Positions 61,471 to 64,000 of a stretch of 64,000 nt of DNA are shown here, in pieces. The position numbers and the translations under genes were made by a program. The DNA comes from Lentzea xinjiangensis. GTDB taxonomy: Bacteria > Actinomycetota > Actinomycetes > Mycobacteriales > Pseudonocardiaceae. Numbering within the stretch: position 1 is the stretch's first letter; each line of letters begins with the position of its first letter. Under the pieces are notes generated by a model that did no database searches, was not told the origin of the DNA, and was given only the letters and a program-made list of their open reading frames with translations. The DNA lies in the NCBI RefSeq assembly GCF_900110955.1, contig NZ_FOFR01000001.1, positions 1-64,000 of the forward strand, given 5' to 3'.

Positions 61471-64000
61471 TCAACGGTAGGCGGGCTTGCCGAGGTCCAG
61501 CACGAGGTCCGCCCGTGCCGCCTCGTCGGGCCGGTGGGTGATGTGCAGGACCGTCCTGCGGTCGCGCCTGAGCTGCTCCAGGAGCCGGCGGGCGGTCGGT
61601 TCGTCGAGGTGCGCGGTGGGCTCGTCGAGCAGCACCACGTCGGCGTCGTGCAGCAACGCCCTGGCGAGCGCGAGCCGCTGCGCCTCGCCGCCCGACACCT
61701 GGTCGGGCCGGATCACCGTGTCGAGCCGGTCCACCCAGTCCGGCAGGCACGCCTGGCGCAGCGCCTCGCGCAGCCGCTCGTCGTCGTGCGGGCCCGACAT
61801 GCGCAGGTTCTCCCGCACGGTCGTGCTGACCAGCATCGGCTCCTGCGGGCACCAGGTGGCGCGCGGCAGCTCGGCGATCCCCCGCTCCGGCTGGAGGAAG
61901 CCCAGCAGCAGCGCGAACAGCGTCGACTTGCCGCTGCCGGACGGGCCGACGATCGCGACGTGCGTGCCCGGCTCGACGTCGAGGTGCAGGTCCGTCAACG
62001 TCGGTTCGGTGGCGCCGGGCCAGCGGACGTCGACGTTCTCCAGCCGGATCCGCCTGCCCCTGCTCGGCTGCGGGCGCTGCGGCGCGTCGAACTGGAGCCG
62101 GGCGCTCGCCTCGCGCAGTGCTCGCCGCTGCTGGGCCGCGAGCGGCAGGGCGGCGAGCGGTTCGGCGAGCGCGAGCGGCACCAGGCCGAGCACCGGGTTG
62201 CCGGTCGTGGCGCAGAAGAGAGCCGCCACACCGGTCGCGAGCAGCACGATCGCCGTGGCCGCGCCCGTGCCGAACGCCTGCCTGCGGGTCTGCGCGGCGA
62301 ACTCGACGTCCTCGGCGTGGAGCCGCGCCAGCAGGCGGTGGTGGGCGTCGTGCGCGATGAGGTCGGGTGCGGCGGTGAGCGCGTTGATCGTGTCGCGGGC
62401 GACCTTGCGGCGGCCCCTCGCCAGCTTCGTGCTGGCCCTGCGCTCGGTCCAGACGGCGACGGCGGGGGCCGCGAAGCCCGCGACCAGCAGCAGAGCGCCC
62501 AGCACGAGGGCGGCGGCCGGGTCGATGAACGCGAACAGGACGGTGGTCGCGATGCCCGCGCCGATGGCCACGACCGGCGGCACCAGCACGCGCGGCACCA
62601 GGTCGCGCACGGTGTCGGTGTCCTCCACGAGTCGTTGCAGGCCGTCGCGGCGCTGGGTCCGGACGAGCCGCAGCCACAGCTCGGCGCGCAGCTTCGTCGC
62701 GAGCTCGAACGCCTCGTGGTGGGTGACCAGCCGCTCGACGTAGCGCAGCACGCCCTTGCTCAGCGCGAACGTCCGGACGCCCACGACCAGCACCGACAGC
62801 GTCAGGATCGGCGGCATCTCGGCGGCGCGGGCGATCAGGTGGGCGGCCAGCGCAGTCAGCGCGATGCCGGCGAGGGTCGCGAGCACGCCCAGCCCGGCGC
62901 CCTTCCACGGGATCGGCAGGCGCTGGGGGCGTTCGGGCTGCGGTTCCTCCGTGACGACCCTGGCGAACGTCTCGTCCTCGGTCGCCTCCTTCTGGCGGTG
63001 CGAGGCGAGGACGACGGCCGCCGTGGCACTGGCTCGCTCGATCGCTTTGTCGACTTTGCGACTTGTCACCGGGTCGAGGTGCGCGGTCGGTTCGTCGAGC
63101 AGCAGCACCGTGGCGCCGTGGCGGACCCTCAGCAGAGCGCGCGCGACCGCGATGCGCTGGCGTTCGCCGGTCGAGAGGTCGGTGATCCGGCGGTCGAGCA
63201 GGTGGGTGGCCGCGACCTCGTCCGCGACCAGCTCGACGTCGTCCGCGCCGGGGACCGTCAGCTCCAGCTCGGCGCGCGGGGTGGCGGCGGCGAACGCGGG
63301 CCGCTGCGGCACGTAGGCGATGTCGCCGGCGACGAACGCGGTGCCGTCGGTCGGCTCCAGGAAGCCCAGGAGCACCTGGAACGTCGTCGACTTGCCCGCA
63401 CCGCTCGCGCCTTCGAGCCGGTGGACCTCCCCCACCCCCACGTCGAAGCTCACGCCGTCCGGCGCGAACCCACCCCGCCGCAACACCCGCAACTCCCGCA
63501 CCCAAACCCCGCCGCCCTGGGAACGCGGGGGCCCCGCGTTTCCCTGTGGGGAACGCGGGGCCCCCGCGTTCCCGTCAGTGGTGGTGGTGGTGGCGGCGGC
63601 GGTGGTGGTGGCGGTGACGGTGACGGTGGCTACTCGGCGGACGGCTTCCAGGCCGTCCTCACTGGCGTGGTGGGCGGCGCCGGCCGCGCGCAGCGGCAGG
63701 TAGCACTCCGGCGCCAGGATCAGCACGACGAGCGCGGTCATCAGCGTCATGTCGCCGTGCACGAGCCGGACGCCGACACCGACCGCGATCAGCGCAACGG
63801 AGAGCGACGCCGCGATCTCCAGCACCAGCGCGCTCAGGAACGCGATCCGGAGCGTGCCCATCGTGGCCCTGCGGTGCTGGTCGCCGATCTGGCGCACGGC
63901 GGCGGCCTGCCGCTCGGCACGGCCGAAGACGGTGAGCACCGGCAGCGCCCGCAGCAGCTCCAGCAGCTGCGCCGACAGCAGCTCGGTGACGTCGGCGGCC
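61471..64000 (-). CDS. cydDC: Fused CydD-CydC thiol/heme ABC exporter (cut by right edge)
   Basis: The frame is open to the right edge; about 843 residues are visible, so the N-terminal CydD membrane part is missing. Visible order: end of the first membrane domain (LLRALPVLTVFGRAERQAA), NBD 1 with Walker A SGAGKST, LSTGERQRIAVARALL and LLLDEPTAHLD, second membrane domain, then NBD 2 with GPSGSGKST, VSGGEAQRLALARALL and LLDEPTAHLD. CydDC exports glutathione/cysteine or transports heme compounds and is needed for cytochrome bd assembly. Between membrane domain 1 and NBD 1 is an odd Thr/Ala-rich tract and a 17-residue stretch encoded by palindromic element copy B. Fused CydDC is known in some actinomycetes. 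Confidence 0.9.
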   Translation of the reverse strand, partial: AADVTELLSAQLLELLRALPVLTVFGRAERQAAAVRQIGDQHRRATMGTLRIAFLSALVLEIAASLSVALIAVGVGVRLVHGDMTLMTALVVLILAPECYLPLRAAGAAHHASEDGLEAVRRVATVTVTATTTAAATTTTTDGNAGAPRSPQGNAGPPRSQGGGVWVRELRVLRRGGFAPDGVSFDVGVGEVHRLEGASGAGKSTTFQVLLGFLEPTDGTAFVAGDIAYVPQRPAFAAATPRAELELTVPGADDVELVADEVAATHLLDRRITDLSTGERQRIAVARALLRVRHGATVLLLDEPTAHLDPVTSRKVDKAIERASATAAVVLASHRQKEATEDETFARVVTEEPQPERPQRLPIPWKGAGLGVLATLAGIALTALAAHLIARAAEMPPILTLSVLVVGVRTFALSKGVLRYVERLVTHHEAFELATKLRAELWLRLVRTQRRDGLQRLVEDTDTVRDLVPRVLVPPVVAIGAGIATTVLFAFIDPAAALVLGALLLVAGFAAPAVAVWTERRASTKLARGRRKVARDTINALTAAPDLIAHDAHHRLLARLHAEDVEFAAQTRRQAFGTGAATAIVLLATGVAALFCATTGNPVLGLVPLALAEPLAALPLAAQQRRALREASARLQFDAPQRPQPSRGRRIRLENVDVRWPGATEPTLTDLHLDVEPGTHVAIVGPSGSGKSTLFALLLGFLQPERGIAELPRATWCPQEPMLVSTTVRENLRMSGPHDDERLREALRQACLPDWVDRLDTVIRPDQVSGGEAQRLALARALLHDADVVLLDEPTAHLDEPTARRLLEQLRRDRRTVLHITHRPDEAARADLVLDLGKPAYR
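63519..63574. repeat. Palindromic element, copy B (inside the cydDC reading frame)
   Basis: GGGAACGCGGGGGCCCCGCG and the following half form an inverted pair of GC palindromes with loop TGTG. The reverse complement matches copy A (53033-53083) with one difference over about 48 bp. In the cydDC frame it encodes GNAGAPRSPQGNAGPPRS, keeping the frame open across the linker between the first membrane domain and NBD 1. Confidence 0.9.
63575..63632 (-). repeat. Low-complexity GGT/GGC-type tract in cydDC
   Basis: The plus strand reads as runs of GTG/GCG/GGT triplets that the minus-strand frame translates as a Thr/Ala/Val-rich segment (ATVTVTATTTAAATTTTT). It directly abuts palindromic element copy B, so the linker between CydD membrane and ATPase domains is a hot spot for simple sequence and insertion. 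Confidence 0.8.

Overview
The window is very GC-rich with tightly packed, strongly codon-biased genes. It carries arabinogalactan galactan genes (glf, glfT2, glfT1 with its ABC exporter), a bacterial proteasome activator, an ESX-type PE/PPE-like/EspG operon, a chaplin-like surface protein, sortase-like LAxTG tails and a DosR/DosS-like two-component pair. Together these indicate a filamentous actinomycete with a mycolata-type cell wall core, most plausibly Pseudonocardiaceae (Lentzea, Saccharothrix, Actinosynnema or Amycolatopsis-like). As I remember the Mycobacterium tuberculosis map, several blocks match its gene order (Rv3777-Rv3783, Rv3808c-Rv3809c, Rv3834c-Rv3838c).

Layout. 1-1.3 kb: edge of a decayed integrated element, with the end of a 19-residue-repeat protein and an integrase remnant abutting tRNA-Arg(ACG), then tRNA-Ser(GCU). 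1.4-6 kb: acetoacetyl-CoA synthetase and a three-gene ESX-type operon. 6.1-12.8 kb: housekeeping and surface genes (DLH-like pseudoenzyme, aromatic/histidinol-phosphate aminotransferase, TSUP permease, large SdrD-like wall protein, AraC regulator, VOC protein, methyltransferase). 13.1-14.3 kb: a lower-GC gene fusing a class III nucleotidyl cyclase to a degenerate Nudix domain, next to tRNA-Ser(UGA). 14.4-21.2 kb: MarR regulator and secreted proteins (5'-nucleotidase, Pro-rich protein, chaplin-like protein, zinc metallopeptidase, M28 peptidase).

21.3-48.7 kb is mostly cell-envelope biogenesis: quinone oxidoreductase, a class V aminotransferase homologue lacking its PLP lysine, PafE, a TylF-like methyltransferase, a Wzm/Wzt exporter with GlfT1, a sugar ABC importer, a PpgS-like GT2 with its DUF2304 partner, GlfT2 plus a divergent GlfT2 paralogue, Glf, a GT-C membrane protein, RmlC-RmlA-RmlB, four GT2 enzymes and a flippase. 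I read this as galactan synthesis and export, a possible amino-sugar decoration module, and a rhamnose-containing glycan.

48.8-64 kb: HAD phosphatase, F420-type oxidoreductase, L-2-hydroxyglutarate oxidase, SerS, a YgiB-like/glutathionylspermidine-synthase-like/DUF350 operon, septum-formation protein, minimal zincin, histidine phosphatase, PheA, macro-domain protein, GNAT, a response regulator and histidine kinase pair, and a CydD-CydC fusion cut by the right edge. Two almost identical palindromic elements occur here, one intergenic (53.0 kb) and one inserted in frame in the CydDC coding sequence (63.5 kb).

The best candidates for something undescribed are the cyclase-Nudix fusion and the palindromic element that doubles as protein code. 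All functions are assigned by reading motifs; no database search was possible.
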